Assembly (NCBI GenBank): GCA_033977485.1
Contig: CM066992.1
Location: forward strand, 104,078,450-104,142,449
Origin: Hydrangea macrophylla
Taxonomy: Eukaryota; Streptophyta; Magnoliopsida; Cornales; Hydrangeaceae
DNA: 64,000 nt
Reading direction: 5' to 3'
Position 1 is the stretch's first letter, and every line of letters begins with the position of its first letter. The position numbers and the translations under genes were made by a program. Under the pieces are notes generated by a model. That model did not search any database. It saw only the letters and a program-made list of their open reading frames with translations, and had not been told where the DNA came from. Below, piece by piece: positions 44,093 to 56,047 of the stretch.

Positions 44093-46526
44093 TTTTCCAA
44101 TTCTTCCTGATACATGTTGAAATAGCTTGGCGGGCTGATTCTGAACAAATGACTGTTTGAACTTCTGAGTTCTGACCCAGGACAGGGATCCCTGTGGCTG
44201 ACTTTGGGAATCTATACTGACCTACAAATTTGAGAGGAGAAGCATATCAGATTCTGACAGTGAAGACTAGACAGACAACGATAGTGATATTAACAAATGT
44301 GGATTGACTTGTGTACAGACTGACTGGGACCTGAAGCATATCGACTCAAATAGATGCTCATCATAAGCTTTTTTTTCATCCTCTTCCTATTGATCAGAAG
44401 CCTGACTAGCTCGTGAGTAGCATCCAGCTGCGAATCCATTTACGATCCCGAGTTTCCAGACACATCGCACTTCCGCTCGGGTCGAGGCTGCCTGAATGAT
44501 CAAGCAATGAAATCCCCCTTTGTCGACCTGAAGCTGAAGTGAAGGAGGGAATGGTACTAACTATTTAATTGCTGATCGATCGCCCTCCCTTAACTCCCGC
44601 TTTCAGGTAGTCCCTAGTAACCCTTTTGTATGGCTGGCACTTACTCAAGCAGAAACAATATAGAGTCGATTTTTTTAGCACTTAACCTCTTTCGTGGATT
44701 CCATTGTTCAAAATTAGTAGAATTCGTAGAATAAGATTGTGAAGTGTATAATATAATTATAATATATATATAAGAAGGGCGTATTTATTAAACACTTGCA
44801 AATATCGCTATATCCGCCTTCTCCTTTATTGCTGTTCTAGTCAGGGCAGCACAAGTCGTGCTCTATCAAAATTTTTATTTTCTATTTAATGAAAAGTTGA
44901 ATAACGAGAATTTTCTGTAATTCCCTATAGGCAACATATATAAATAAAATACCTGATTCGGTATCTGTGTAACAATTTATGTTCTGGGGTTTACATATAC
45001 TCCTAATTGGAGTTATAATTGAAATTGGCATTGGCCAATTCTCCCCGCTCTAGCCCTACCTGCTTCGGAAAATGCCTTGCTGGCGAACTATAAAGAGTAT
45101 ACTATAGAATAGTACATTTTTGGAGACATAAGGCTGGTAAGTCCAGTGTGATTGTGCTAAAAAGATGGCCGTTGATCAAGGGAATTGACATTGCGACTCC
45201 TACGAAAGAGGGGGCCTCATACAACTATAAAGGCCAAGGAGAGCACCCTTGACGAGAATTCACTCTGCTTGCATTATCGCTAAGCCAAATTTTGCCTAAA
45301 TTGTTGGAGCATGATGGATCTCATCAAGTTCCCATTGAAATAGGATCCACAGACTCTCGGATGAGACTAAGCAGCTACCGACCGTTCCGACGCGCCCTTG
45401 ACTTCTTATGTCAGGATATGGGTCAAATAATAAATATTCCTTTTTAGGTGGTCTACAAGCTGCTGCCCAATCAATTAGTTATGAAATACCATTAACTCTA
45501 TGTGTGTTATCAATAACTGCATTGCTGATATTGACCCCAAAAAGAAAGGGTAAGTACAACTAGTCCGTGAACAACCAACCATCGTACTGTAAAAATTGGA
45601 TAGGTTCAATCTAAGCTTACTAATAGGGGGGCCTCCAAAATGCCTATACGAACCCAATTCATTATTTCGGGAGGAGACAGGTCTTCCAGATGTACAGTCA
45701 CTGACGAAAAAGAATTCTCGACTGCATTAAGGGATCCCACCACCTGGAGAAGGAAAGGGTTAACGTGATGAGCTAAACACTAGATAATACACGAGAAGAT
45801 GCCTGAGCGTGACTTTTCGGAGCATCCTCAATGGGTTCTAAGAAAGATGGCGACGCCCTGAATCAATCAAAAAGCTTCAACATCTCATTCAATAGATCCA
45901 ACCCATTTCTAGGGTAGATAGAGGAGTTCGTCTCTCGCTTCCTTTGCTCCACTGGCACCAAAGATCAAGAATTCGAGATAGAAAGAAAGATTCCCAACAA
46001 AGAGATACAAAGCTGGTATGAAAGATCTTCCATGTTCTCACTCAGAGACGAAAATTCGGGCAGGATCTTTCATCTTTCGAGATCCACCCTACAATATGGG
46101 GTAAAAAAGCCAAAATAAGTGATTTTAGCCAGGGCGTATCGACGAAAAAGAAATTGTATGTCTCGAATGGATCACCTATCAATTCGACATAGATTTAAGA
46201 TATTTCATTGAATCGGATACAGCTAGCCCAACCAGAGGAACGAGAACAAGTTCTCCTAAGCTAGCCGGGATCCGACATTGATTTCCGATTTCAGAGCCAA
46301 GCATTATCTTCCAAGACCGGCATACCAGAAGCTCTTAGCTACTCAGCTATACTATAATAAAGGAAAGGAAAAGGGAATACTTTTTAAGTATGACCTAATC
46401 CCAATAAGCTTCATCGTCGAGAGGGAAGTAGCCCGGATAACCAGATAAAGGCCTATTCAAGATCACTGCAGTTCCTTTTTGGGCGATTGTAGGACGAATG
46501 GTAGGCGCTGCCTACTCACTCGGACA
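44093..46526. repeat. Tandem duplication unit B, remainder (uninterrupted organelle-like segment)
   Basis: Matches 21456-22992 joined directly to 26405-27292. It lacks the solo LTR seen in copy A (junction at 45633-45640), so copy B shows the ancestral order. Ends at CGGACA (46526), the same base as copy A, after which the two copies diverge completely. Confidence 0.85.
45400..45518 (+). pseudogene. ndhA: Plastid ndhA fragment (end of exon 1), copy B
   Basis: Same fragment as at 22758 but without the extra Asn codon: [15 protein letters not shown], then [14 protein letters not shown]. It is closer to the plastid form at that point, so the codon insertion happened in copy A after the duplication, while R to Q happened here. 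Confidence 0.75.
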
Positions 46527-46712
46527 TTTTGGACATTTTGAAAAATTAACTTGCTGATGTCAGCTATTTTTTAACGCTAGTTAACGGCAGAGGGTGTCAG
46601 TGTTATCAACCACAAACCTGAAGGAAGGTCAGTGTAACCTAAAAAACCTCAGGGGGTGTGAGTGACTAAGCGGCAAACCTCAGGGGGGTGTCAGTGTAAT
46701 TTTTCCCAAAAA
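46527..46712. repeat. Possible MULE/foldback terminus
   Basis: Repeated AACCTCAGGGGGTGT-type boxes about 45 bp apart with GTCAGTGT, then TAATTTTTCCC and an A19 run. The style (oppositely styled GGGxxACATTGCAA boxes) recalls the foldback element at 53714, but no partner arm or target duplication was found. Confidence 0.35.
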
Positions 46713-47573
46713 AAAAAAAAAAAAAAACAATATAAAGACAACTAAGACGATATATTTTTTTTGGTTAGTATAAATGCATGGAGATTTTAGTCAATAGTTA
46801 TGTACAAAAGTTAAATAAACAAAAAAATTAGGGTCTCAGGTCTAACCTGTATTTTATTTACTTTTAGTTTAAAAAATCCTTTAAAAGAAAAATTCATATA
46901 ACCAATTGTGAAATATAGCTAATTGTGTGAATTTTGTAATATAAGGATTTGATTAAATTAAATTCACTAATCATGTACTTTTGACTAAAATTAAAAAAAG
47001 AAAAAGAAAAAAAGAAAAGAAAAGAGGATTATCCAACACAGTTTTGTCCTTTAAAACCCAAACAATCCAAAATGTGTGTGTGTGGTTTTTTTTTTTTACC
47101 AAATTTCTTTTAAGTTATGGTTAGAGTAAAGGAATTCTATTATAGATAAAGACAAATCAGATAAAATGTCATTTGAAACTAAAAATTAATATAGTAAGAA
47201 TTTGCATCCAGCATAAAGCCAGAGTGTTAAGTATCAACTTTTAAATCAGCAGGAAGAATAAAGTGAAAAATTGGTCTAAACTGGTGGAGGTAAAATGTAA
47301 TGAACCCAACATAATTTTCTCCCACTAACTTCCATGGAGCAAGAATTACTTAACCGGGTGCAAGAAAATCTCAATCCAGGACTGTTTGACGTAGTAACTA
47401 ACTCTCGTGCCAAACAGATCACAAAAGACAGTTGTTTGGCTTCGTCAGGTCGCCTCTCTCTCTCTCTCTCTCAAATCCCCCTTTGGGTTTTGCTCCTCTC
47501 GCAGTCTCAGTCCAACACAACTAGTGAAGTCGGCCGCTGAGTTCCCTCCATCCTCAACCCAGCAGCGGCGCCC
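46713..47573. other. AT-rich non-coding DNA upstream of the NOC4-like pseudogene
   Basis: No coding signal. A (CT)n stretch at 47453-47472 followed by GC-richer DNA immediately before the pseudogene ATG is what a plant 5' UTR often looks like, so part of the original promoter/UTR may survive. Confidence 0.4.
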
Positions 47574-47999
47574 ATGTCGTCGATTGAACATAAGAAGAAG
47601 AAGAGGAGATCAGAGAAGACATACAAGAGGAGTCTTGCAGATCTGAAAACCCTATAGGCCACCGCCTTCTTTCTTCAAGGGCCAATATCAACAACCTACC
47701 TATCATACTCAACTTCATCTCCCCTTCCTCTCCTCCCCAGCATACCCTCGAATCTCTTCTCTCTCTACAATCATTCTTCACTACTGTCATTCCCCAATTT
47801 CCTCCTCCTCCTCTAACCACCCTTCCATTATTATTATTAATAATTCATCAACCCAAGAAGTTTATCTTTCTCAGAACGACCCCGAATTCATCTACTGAAC
47901 ATGGCTTCGTTCCAAGTTCGACCACTTCCTCAACTCCCTTATCCATGTTTCCATCTCTCCAGATACCGAATGCCCACTTAGGAAGTTAGGGTTAGATTG

Positions 48000-48046
<47 letters not shown>

Positions 48047-48815
48047 AAAAAAAATTGTTCCTTTTGATTATAATCGTATACACTGTTTGTTGATTATTAA
48101 TGTTTTCAATCATTTGATCAAGAGGTTGTATTGGACACATTAATGGAGTTTGTAAAAGTGGGGAATAGTGGAAAGTTTCAATCTGCTACGCTCATTCAGA
48201 CCATTGTAAGTTATATGCATTATTCCCCAAATTGTACCACACACATTATGCTATTACTTGCTTCATTCTTCGTTTTTTTTGGTTAAAGAAGTCGTCGCGT
48301 AGACACTTTTACAACTCTTTTTGTTTTTTTTTTTTGGTTCCCCGTTTTCGTTGGGGGTTGACGTTTTGTTAGATTTATTTGTGTCGAAGTATTTCAAGTA
48401 CATTGATATCCGGTACGATTATGATAAGCTTAATTATCAACTTATTTTTGCTAAAGTCGTTTGCTTTAGAATATTGGGCTCTTCTATAAATGCTCCTCAA
48501 ATTCTTCATTGAATCTTTTATTTGTTTTACAGTTATTTTACTTACATCACCCTGGAAAAGCTGTCTCGAACTTTGGAGGCAAGAGATGCCTCTGGTATGT
48601 CATTTTAATTTCTCAAAATCCTTAGAATGTCACAGTTGAGGGAGGCTCTATATGAATTTTACATTCTTGCCTCAAACTTCCTTTCCCCCACTTTTTCTGT
48701 AAGTGTTTTTTTTTAACCTTTCAATGGGTTTATTGGTTTTTTTTTCCCCATTAGACAACATATCTGCAAGTGTGGATGGCAATAATAATGAGAGCGAATC
48801 AATAGTAAGGTTAGT
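47574..48815 (+). pseudogene. NOC4-like nucleolar complex protein, 5' exons, disabled
   Basis: Exon 1 starts MSSIEHKKKKRRSEKTYKRS and LADLKTL, then a TAG at 47655 created by a 2-base TA insertion. Shifting frame restores SSRANINNLPIILNFISPSS and LESLLSLQSFF. A second shift in a TTA-repeat restores DPEFIY, a TGA at 47896, then TWLRSKFDHFLNSLI. Later exons with plausible GT donors read LDTLMEFVKVGNSGKFQSAT, VDVLLDLFVSKYFKYIDIR, YFTYITLEKLSRTLEARDAS and ISASVDGNNNESESIV. Order and motifs match the N-terminal third of plant NOC4/UTP19-type proteins, which act in 40S ribosome assembly in the nucleolus (family knowledge from memory). The rest is missing after ~48815. Retained introns show a DNA-level copy, not a retrocopy. 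A T38 run sits in intron 1. Confidence 0.68.
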
Positions 48816-50440
48816 GTCGTTTCTATGAACATACTTTTCCTTGCAGATTAGCATCTTCTCTTCCATCTTTTCCCCTTTACTTTGTGATCCAAATAATATT
48901 TGGTGGGATCATTGTGGTGCTTGCGACATGTAATTTATATTCATGAGTGTCACAAGTTTTATGAATTCCCTTGCATGTATTATGTACGTCTTTGTATATA
49001 TACTATATACATGGATTGAGTTTGTTTCATCCTTTGCAGTAAAAAAAATTCATTCACATGCACATTTGAAATGATGAGCTTTGGCTCGTTCAACCTTAAC
49101 TTGTTACTGGTGTACCTTCAAAGTAAAGGTCGAGTTTGGTTCATTATTTGAACAAGCAAACTTAATTGAGCCTAATTTAGAGCTGAGTAACTTAAAGAAG
49201 AGCCTAACTTGGCCCAAAATACTTAAGCTCAAGTTACTACTTACTAGTAGCAAGGCTTGTGGTGTTATATTAGCCAACCAATCTTTTGTTGTCTAACTTT
49301 TGTTATATATCACAATCTTCGCCACTTAATTATGCGACATTCTCCTCTTATCACATGACGCACATAATCTAGAATCTTTCTCTTGTTGGTCAATGTCTGA
49401 CGTTCCTCCACTCTCCTTACAGTCCTACTCTCCACAATCTACCACGTTGGTGCGCCATGTGTCCCCTTGTGGGTAATTGCGGGTAGGTTATCACGTTGCC
49501 TAGACCAGGGTCCGCTCTAATATCATTTGTAACGCCCCAAGCCTGTTGGTCCAATAACATGAAGAAATGATCCAACACATGGCCCAAAATGCTTAAGCCC
49601 AAGCTACTAGTAGCAAGGCTTGCGGTGACCAAACTTTTGTTGTCTTAACCAATGCGGGATATCACACTCTACTTCTTTGAATACATTTTGGCTTTATACG
49701 TTTCAAATTCTCTTTGAATTTGTAAAGAGAAAAATCAAGCAGCCTGCCCCATTGCATGCTTCCATATTACTGGGATGGTACTGTGTTGGGTGTGGGTTAG
49801 TGCATCCTTTCCCCAACCACATCTTGATACTTAAATTATCCTTTCCAAACTTGCCAAGGGGCAACACAGTGGAAGACATAAAGTTAACAGGGGTGGAGTA
49901 GGTAGTCCATAGTCTATATGGTTTAAAAAAGTTTTCAAGATGAAAAGGAATCACACCGTACAAGAGTTGTTAGCCAACGTGATACTAGTTATGGGAAATT
50001 TTCACTATATATGCGTTACCAAATCGAGAACCACATACTTTTGTAGAGGCAAGTATCGCTCAGCTGACTATCATCTCAATGTGGGTCAAAGTAGGGGCAA
50101 GTTTTCCTTATTGGGCTATCATCAAATCAAGTACGTAAATTGAGTGGGGCAGGATTCTGTAATTCCAACCGTCTCAAACCATGGTCGGGTTTACTTTATT
50201 TCCCATCCATCCACACCTTGTTTTATTACTCTCAGACCTGTCCCAAAAGGGAGGGCGGGATTAAAAGAGATCCAGGTTAAATTGCAATCTGTAATGCTTA
50301 CTTTTAGAGTTTCAATTCTAAGCTTTCGTATTCGTTTTCCTGTTCCCCTTCTATGGGATATTTTAGTTGTAACTCAAATTTGTTTCAGAAATAGAAGATT
50401 TGCAAAGAGAAGATTGACATGCTTGGATCTGTTTTATGTG
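48816..50440. other. Non-coding interval with a ~100-bp duplicated segment
   Basis: No gene recognised. 49200-49300 and 49570-49665 share GGCCCAAAAT, CTTAAG, CTACT(T)ACTAGTAGCAAGGC and ACTTTTGTTGTCT. Near 49530 TTGTAACGCCCCAAGCC resembles a dispersed plant LTR-type repeat. The remainder, including the open frames at 49940-50440, looks like chance. Confidence 0.4.
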
Positions 50441-50572
50441 TGTTAGATTATAAGTTTAGTACTAAAGTTATTATTGTAATCTTCCTTTTTTTGCTAAATA
50501 GTATATACATGTATGTTGGCTAAACCTAAAGGTTAAGCCTTCATTTTCTCTCTATCTTCTCTCTCTTTAACA
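50441..50572 (+). repeat. Copia element 1, 5' LTR (132 bp)
   Basis: Begins TGTTAGATTATAAG, ends CTCTCTTTAACA (TGTTA/TAACA), and is followed directly by a primer site. Very short, which some Ty1/copia elements have. Confidence 0.75.
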
Positions 50573-50585
50573 TGGTATCAAGAGC
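50573..50585 (+). other. Primer-binding site, tRNA-iMet type
   Basis: TGGTATCAAGAGC directly after the LTR; one extra A relative to TGGTATCAGAGC, common in copia elements. Confidence 0.75.
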
Positions 50586-51107
50586 CTATCCTAACACCAC
50601 CATCACTTCCCTGCACCGCCACACCAGCCAACTCTACCCAGCCCCTCCCTCTCTCCTTCGCTGCCCCCCATGGCCCCAAAACCCTAGCCAATCCCTACCC
50701 ACATCCAGCCGACAGCCACCTAACCCTACCTAACCCTTTTCGAACCCATCCCAGCCCTACCCAACCCAAGCCGAGCCCCACTATAACCCCCATGACCTAA
50801 TCGCACACCTACACAACCCTACCCACCCCAGCCGACAATATTTCTACCCCTCCAAACCCTAGTCGAAACCTGCCCTGGTTTCTCCCTTTATTTTTTCTTC
50901 CTCTCCGACAGATATTAGGGCAGATTCATCCAGTTTGACAGGGACTGCCCTATTTTGATAGGTGTTTCATCTAACCGCGGTGTCCTGGTCCACCTATGGA
51001 CCTAATTGGTTGGTTCAAGTTGTGTTTATTCTGTTGATGTTGATTCTGGCTTGTTGGTATTAATATGTTTATTGGTATTAAGACTCTCATTGTCCATTGA
51101 TTTCATT

Positions 51108-51898
51108 ATGTGTGATTCGACCAAGACCTCGTCTGATGTTGTCAGTATGCAATTACCACCACTAAATTGAATGGGTCCAACTACTTGTTATGGGCTCAGG
51201 CTATCAAGGTTGCTCTTGGTGGTCGAAAGAAACTCAAGTATATTATGTCTGATCCTCCCTCCACGGATAGTAAAGAGTACGAAGATTGGGTTTTTGAAAA
51301 TTATATTGTTAATGTTTTGGTTGTGGAACAGTATGGAGGAGTCGATTCTTCAAATGTGATGTTTTTATCTTTAGCCAAGGAAATCTGGGAGTCTATTCAT
51401 GGGATGTTTTCAATGGATCAGAATGTTTCTCGGGTCTATGATGTTTATCAAAGTTTGTTCCTTCTTCAACAGAATGACAAGCCGGTTAGTGAGTACTACA
51501 GTTCATTCCGGGGTTTATTAGATGAGTTGACCCACTACCATCCGGTTACCAATGATGTGGATGTGATTAAGAAACAACGTGAGGAATTTTATGTTTCTAA
51601 ATTTCCTGCAGGGTTGAATCCTTCTCTTCTGTCTGTTAAGTCCCAAATTTTGGCGGGAGCTGGTAGCCTTTCTTCGTTGAGTAATGTGTATTCTCGCATC
51701 CTTTGTGTCACTACTGAGTCTTCTTCCATTTCTGAGTCATCGGGAAAAGATAATTCTGCTTTAGTTACATCTACCGGACATCAGGGGGGCTTTCATGGAC
51801 GAGGCAATTTTCCTCCTAGTAATCGTGGTCGTGGTGGTCGTGGTTTCAGCAATCGAGGACGAGGGGGTAATTCAAATCGTGGCTGTGGTTTTGGTTGA
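51108..51898 (+). pseudogene. Copia 1 gag (Retrotran_gag/UBN2-type)
   Basis: Likely start MCDSTKTS at 51108; a frame change near 51160 leads into KLNGSNYLLWAQAIKVALGG, the classic copia gag opening. The open frame 51167-51898 has AKEIWESIHGMF, then LLQQNDKPVSEYYSSFRGLL and PAGLNPSLLSVKSQIL. The C-terminus is Arg/Gly-rich (GRGGRGFSNRGRGG), an RNA-binding tail. A stop at 51896 separates it from a zinc knuckle whose Cys/His pattern CTHC-GGDNH is itself followed by a stop. Confidence 0.85.
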
Positions 51899-53335
51899 GG
51901 TCGGGGTAGGACTGGCTTTCTTCATTGCACCCATTGTGGGGGTGACAATCACACAGTCAATTGATGTTATGACCTTTATGGTAAGCCCTGGGAAAGTAAT
52001 CCAGCGTTTGTTCAATTATGATGATTCTTCTGGCCGTCACAAGGAAGTTAGTGCTCCCACTCCGCTAGCCGTTGCTCCTTCTAGTAGTCTACCTCCACCA
52101 GCTGTTGCATCTTCTAGTGAGTCTATCACTCTTTCTCGGGAGGAGTACAATGCCTTAGTCCAACAACAGCAACAACAGTTCTCATATGATTCCACTGGTT
52201 ATGTTAAGTCAGGTAATATTGCTTGTTTTTCTTCATCTGCTCCTTCCCCATGGGTCATCAACTCCGGAGCTTTGACCCATATGATAGGTAAATCCAATGT
52301 ATTTTCACAATTGGCTAGTCCACCCACACAGTCCTCAGTTGTTTTGGCCGATGGTAGGTATTGTCCTATTCTTGGTACTGCCTTGTTTATCCTACTACAT
52401 CTCTTCCATTGTCGTCTGTAAATTATGTTCCTCAATTTCCCTTTAACTTCTTATCAGTTAGTCAACTCACTAAATCTCTAAATTGTTCTGTAACCTTTTA
52501 TGCCTCTCTTTGTGTTTTTCAGGATCTCAGCTCGAAGAAGATGATTGGTGGAGGTCGTGAGCGGGATGGCCTTTATTACCTTGAACAACATCCATCTGCA
52601 AATAATTCTGCAGCTTTCCACGCAGCAGTTTCACCTCATCAGTGGCACTGTCGGCTTGGTTCCGTCATTACAGTCATTGAAGCTTGTTTTCCTTCTTTTA
52701 GGTCTATGAATAAATTAGAGTGTGAGGCTTGCCAATTAGGTAAGCACCATCAAGTGTCTTTTCCTTTACGTCAAAATAACCGTCGGGCCACTCCTTTTGA
52801 GTTGGTTCATTCCGACGTTTGGGGTCCGTCTAGACATAAGAGTATGTTAGGTTTTTCTTATTTTGTGTCTTTTGTGAATGATTGTTCAAGCATGTCCTGA
52901 ATATTTTTAATGAAAGAACGTTCAGATATGTCTTCTATTTTTCAATTATTTCATAAGGAAATTATGACTCAATTTGATTGTACAGTTCGGGTTTTACAAT
53001 CTGATAATGCTTTAGAATATGTTAAAGGACCTCTTCAGTCTTATTGTGATTCTTAGGGGATAATTCATCAATCCTCTTGTGGTTATACACCACAACAGAC
53101 TGGAGTCGCTGAACGTAAAAATCGACATCTTCTTGAGGTTGCACGTACTATTATGATGCATATTCATGTTCCTAAACAGTTTTGGGGGGATGCGGTTCTC
53201 ACTGCATGTCATCTTATAAATCGCATGCCCTGATCTATTCTACGTGGTGGCATACCTCATTCAGTTTTATATCTTGATAAATCATTGTTTTCCTTGCTAC
53301 CACGTGTGTTTGGTTGTGTTGCGTTTGTTAATGTG
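51899..53335 (+). pseudogene. Copia 1 pol fragment: zinc knuckle, protease, integrase
   Basis: Protease: WVINSGALTHMIG, where the family has D-S-G/A at the active site, so the catalytic Asp is Asn here. Then VVLADGRYCPILG. Pre-integrase zinc region: HQWHCRLG...CEACQLGKHH. Integrase: [48 protein letters not shown] and [18 protein letters not shown]. Several stops (for example near 52897, 53056 and 53230) and a frameshift near 52400. The frame ends in CVAFVNVH at the CACTA junction. Confidence 0.85.
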
Positions 53336-53704
53336 CACTACAACAAAAAGTGGTTTTAGTGAGAATTGATTTTCCTCGCCAAAAGTAGGTATTTCCTCGC
53401 CAAAGCCTTTTGCGAGGAAATAATTTCCTTCCACAAAAGGGTTGTGTTCTAAAGTATCTGGCGAGGAAAAACATTGCTCGCCAATGGAAGCATTTTAGCG
53501 ACAAACTTTTTCCTCGCTATTGAGTAAAAAATCGTTGCCAAAATTCGATTGTGTGGTCACAAATTTGATCATTGCTGTCAAAAAATTTCCTCGCCGAAGA
53601 TTCTCTAAATAATTTTTCAAAAATATATTTGGCGAAGAAATATTTCCTTGCTAATGAGTTTTTACAAAATTTACTAAATAGTTTTCGCGACGAAAATCTA
53701 CAAA
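53336..53704 (+). mobile_element. CACTA-type terminus with subterminal repeats
   Basis: Starts CACTACAACAAAAAGTGG, a canonical CACTA (En/Spm-like) end. It is followed by many TTTCCTCGCC / GGCGAGGAAA subterminal motifs in both orientations, the expected transposase binding array. It inserts in copia 1 integrase. The matching array lies at 63140-63376, but the terminal TAGTG end was not found there. No transposase was recognised in between. Confidence 0.75.
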
Positions 53705-53713
53705 TAAAATTTT

Positions 53714-54917
53714 GGGTAAAAAGCATTTTGCCCCCTTAAACTATACACGCTTTTGCAATTTGCACCCCGAACTTTAAAAAGTTGCAATGTCCCCCCTGAA
53801 TTATCTTCAGGGTAGCAATGTCCCCCCTGAACTTCAAAAAGTTGAAATGTCCCTCCTGAACTATTGGCTGTGTTGCAATGTCCCCCCTGAACTATCTTTC
53901 GTGTTGCAATGTCAACCCTGCCATCACATTCTGTAAAAAAATGTGATAAAATTTGCTCGTGTGGGACGCACATGCTAAATTTCAAAGGCATTTATGACAT
54001 TTTACTGTCCCCATCTAAATTAACAATCATAAAACTTAGGGCAAATTACAGTCTAGTCCATCAAACTATATACATGTTTTCAATTGGATCCATAAATTAT
54101 TTTCTTTTTCAATTGGTTCCTTGAACTTCAAAAATTCATTCAATCAGACCCAAATTCTGACACTGTTAGCTTAAATTATTAGAAATTGTCACGTATGTTG
54201 CACGTAATGCTTACCTGTCACATGCTAGGTTAAGAAAAACATGGAAGATTGTGAATAGTACAAAAAATCGTATTCAATCAGATCCAAAATCGTGTTTAAT
54301 CAAATTCGAAAACACATTCGACTAGATCCAAAATCGCATTCAATCATACCAAAAATCGCATAATTTTTTAGTCATTCACAATCTCCCGTGCTTGTCTTCA
54401 CCTAACATGTGATAGGTAAGCATTACGCGCAACGTAAGTGACAATATCTAATAATTTAATCTAACAGTGTCAGAATTTGGGTCTGATTGAATGATTTTTA
54501 GAAGTTCAAGGACCCAATTGAAAAAAAAAATTACTTTATGGACCTAATTGAAAACAAGTGTATAGTATGATGGACTAAAGTGTAATTTTCTCAAATATTT
54601 ATGATTGTTAATTTAGATGGGGATAGTAAAATGTCATAAATGCCTTTAAAATTTAGCATGTGCGTCCCACACGAGCAAATTCCATCACATTTCTTGACGG
54701 AATGTGATGGCAGGGTTGACATTGCAACACAAAAGATAGTTCAGGGGGGACATTGCAACACAGACGATAGTTCAAGGGGAACATTTCAACTTTTTGAAGT
54801 TCAGGGGGGACATTGCAACCCTGAAGATAGTTTAGGGGGGACATTGCAACTTTTTAAAGTTCGGGGTGTAAATTGCAAAAACGTGCATAGTTTGAGGGGG
54901 CAAAATGCCTTTTACCC
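53714..54917. mobile_element. Foldback Mutator-like element, 1,204 bp (9-bp TSD TAAAATTTT)
   Basis: Starts GGGTAAAAAGCATTTTGCCC and ends with its inverse, GGGGCAAAATGCCTTTTACCC shortened to fit here as ...ATGCCTTTTACCC. Arms are about 530-560 bp each and nearly meet, leaving roughly 100 bp of loop near 54250-54360. TAAAATTTT lies at 53705-53713 and 54918-54926; a 9-bp duplication is the MULE signature. Near its ends the arms carry four or five boxes of TGCAATGTCCCCCCTGAA. No transposase. Proteins read from the two arms are mirror shadows, not genes. Confidence 0.9.
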
Positions 54918-54926
54918 TAAAATTTT

Positions 54927-56042
54927 TATTTATTTTTTTTGTCTCAAATAATCCTGTTTTTATTCCTGTTTCTATACCCATCACATAATAGTAGTTAAAA
55001 GAAATATCATTACAAAATCATGTCCACAACTGAACAAATTTCATTGAATAAATTTTGCTTGGTCTATTTACAAAAAAAAAAAAAAACCCTTAACAAACTA
55101 GTACATCGCGTCCATTTAAACATAAACTAATGGATATATATAATATATAAAAAAAGAAGAAGCATGAACTAATGTTTTCCATTGTTCATAACACCTCAAC
55201 AAAATAAAATGTAGTCGATCCTCCACCAATCAACAACGTATATACCGAATCTGCGACAAAAGCACATTGAAATTATTAGAATATAATAAGTTTTTAAAAA
55301 ACAAGCCAACATATTGAGTATATGTACACATACACAAGCATGTCTAATGATAATCAAAAGAGAGAATTTTACAAAACTATTACAACTCTATTGTCTAATG
55401 AGAATCCAAAGAGAGTATTTTACAAGAACTCTCACAACTCTATTTTCAGAATATTCATAGTTACCCATCAAGAACTATTATTATTAGTTTCATTATTTTT
55501 TATTAATGGAACGGGCATACATATATATATATATAATACATACAAGCCAAAGTTGCCTTCTTTCTATATACAACTCAACCCAGAGATTTGAATCCACTTA
55601 TACTATCAGATAAGGCCATTAGAGCTATGAAATTCAAAACGACCTTGGAATCACACTGTGCTTGGCAGTTGGCTCAACATTCCAATCAATCTCAAGTGTA
55701 CTAAATTTTGTCCAATTCTAAATCCAATATGACAAGTTAGATGTCGCCACATATAATGTTTGATTTTTCCTCAAAGACACATTTTTTACAAATTAAATAT
55801 TTCCTCAAATACACAATGCTTTCTTTTGATAGCATAATGTGTATATTGTTTGACAAAGAAACAATTAAGCAAGAGGAAAAAAGAGAAGAATTGAAATGAA
55901 AACCCCTTACCACTTCAATTTGCAGAGCTAAAAAATCAAAATTTTCAACAAGTCCAGTGCAAATCACACGATGTTCATGTATGTCAGATAATGGCATACA
56001 TTAAATAAATAAATCAGCACAAATCAAGGGTCATGAATGTTT
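54927..56042. other. Non-coding DNA, probably CACTA interior
   Basis: AT-rich, with A14 and (AT)n stretches near 55072 and 55520. No transposase or host gene recognised. Confidence 0.35.
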
Positions 56043-56047
56043 GTAAT

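Larger units (their letters stand above)
50441..53335 (+). mobile_element. Ty1/copia element 1, 5' two-thirds, cut by a CACTA terminus
   Basis: LTR, primer site, GC-rich Pro-codon-like leader (50590-50870), gag, zinc knuckle, protease and integrase in copia order. RT, RNase H and the 3' LTR are absent. The integrase frame runs straight into CACTACAACAAAAA at 53336, so a class II element interrupted it. The missing 3' part may lie beyond the window. Confidence 0.88.

Noticed and set aside
47892..48140. Lys-rich minus-strand ORF
   Set aside because: Created by the T38 run in the NOC4-like pseudogene intron.
51795..52421. Val-rich 208-residue ORF overlapping copia 1 gag
   Set aside because: Out-of-frame reading of the Gly/Arg tail; the gag and protease frames explain the sequence.
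53698..54951. Two similar proteins on opposite strands
   Set aside because: They are translations of the two arms of the foldback MULE; the repeat boxes explain the shared text.
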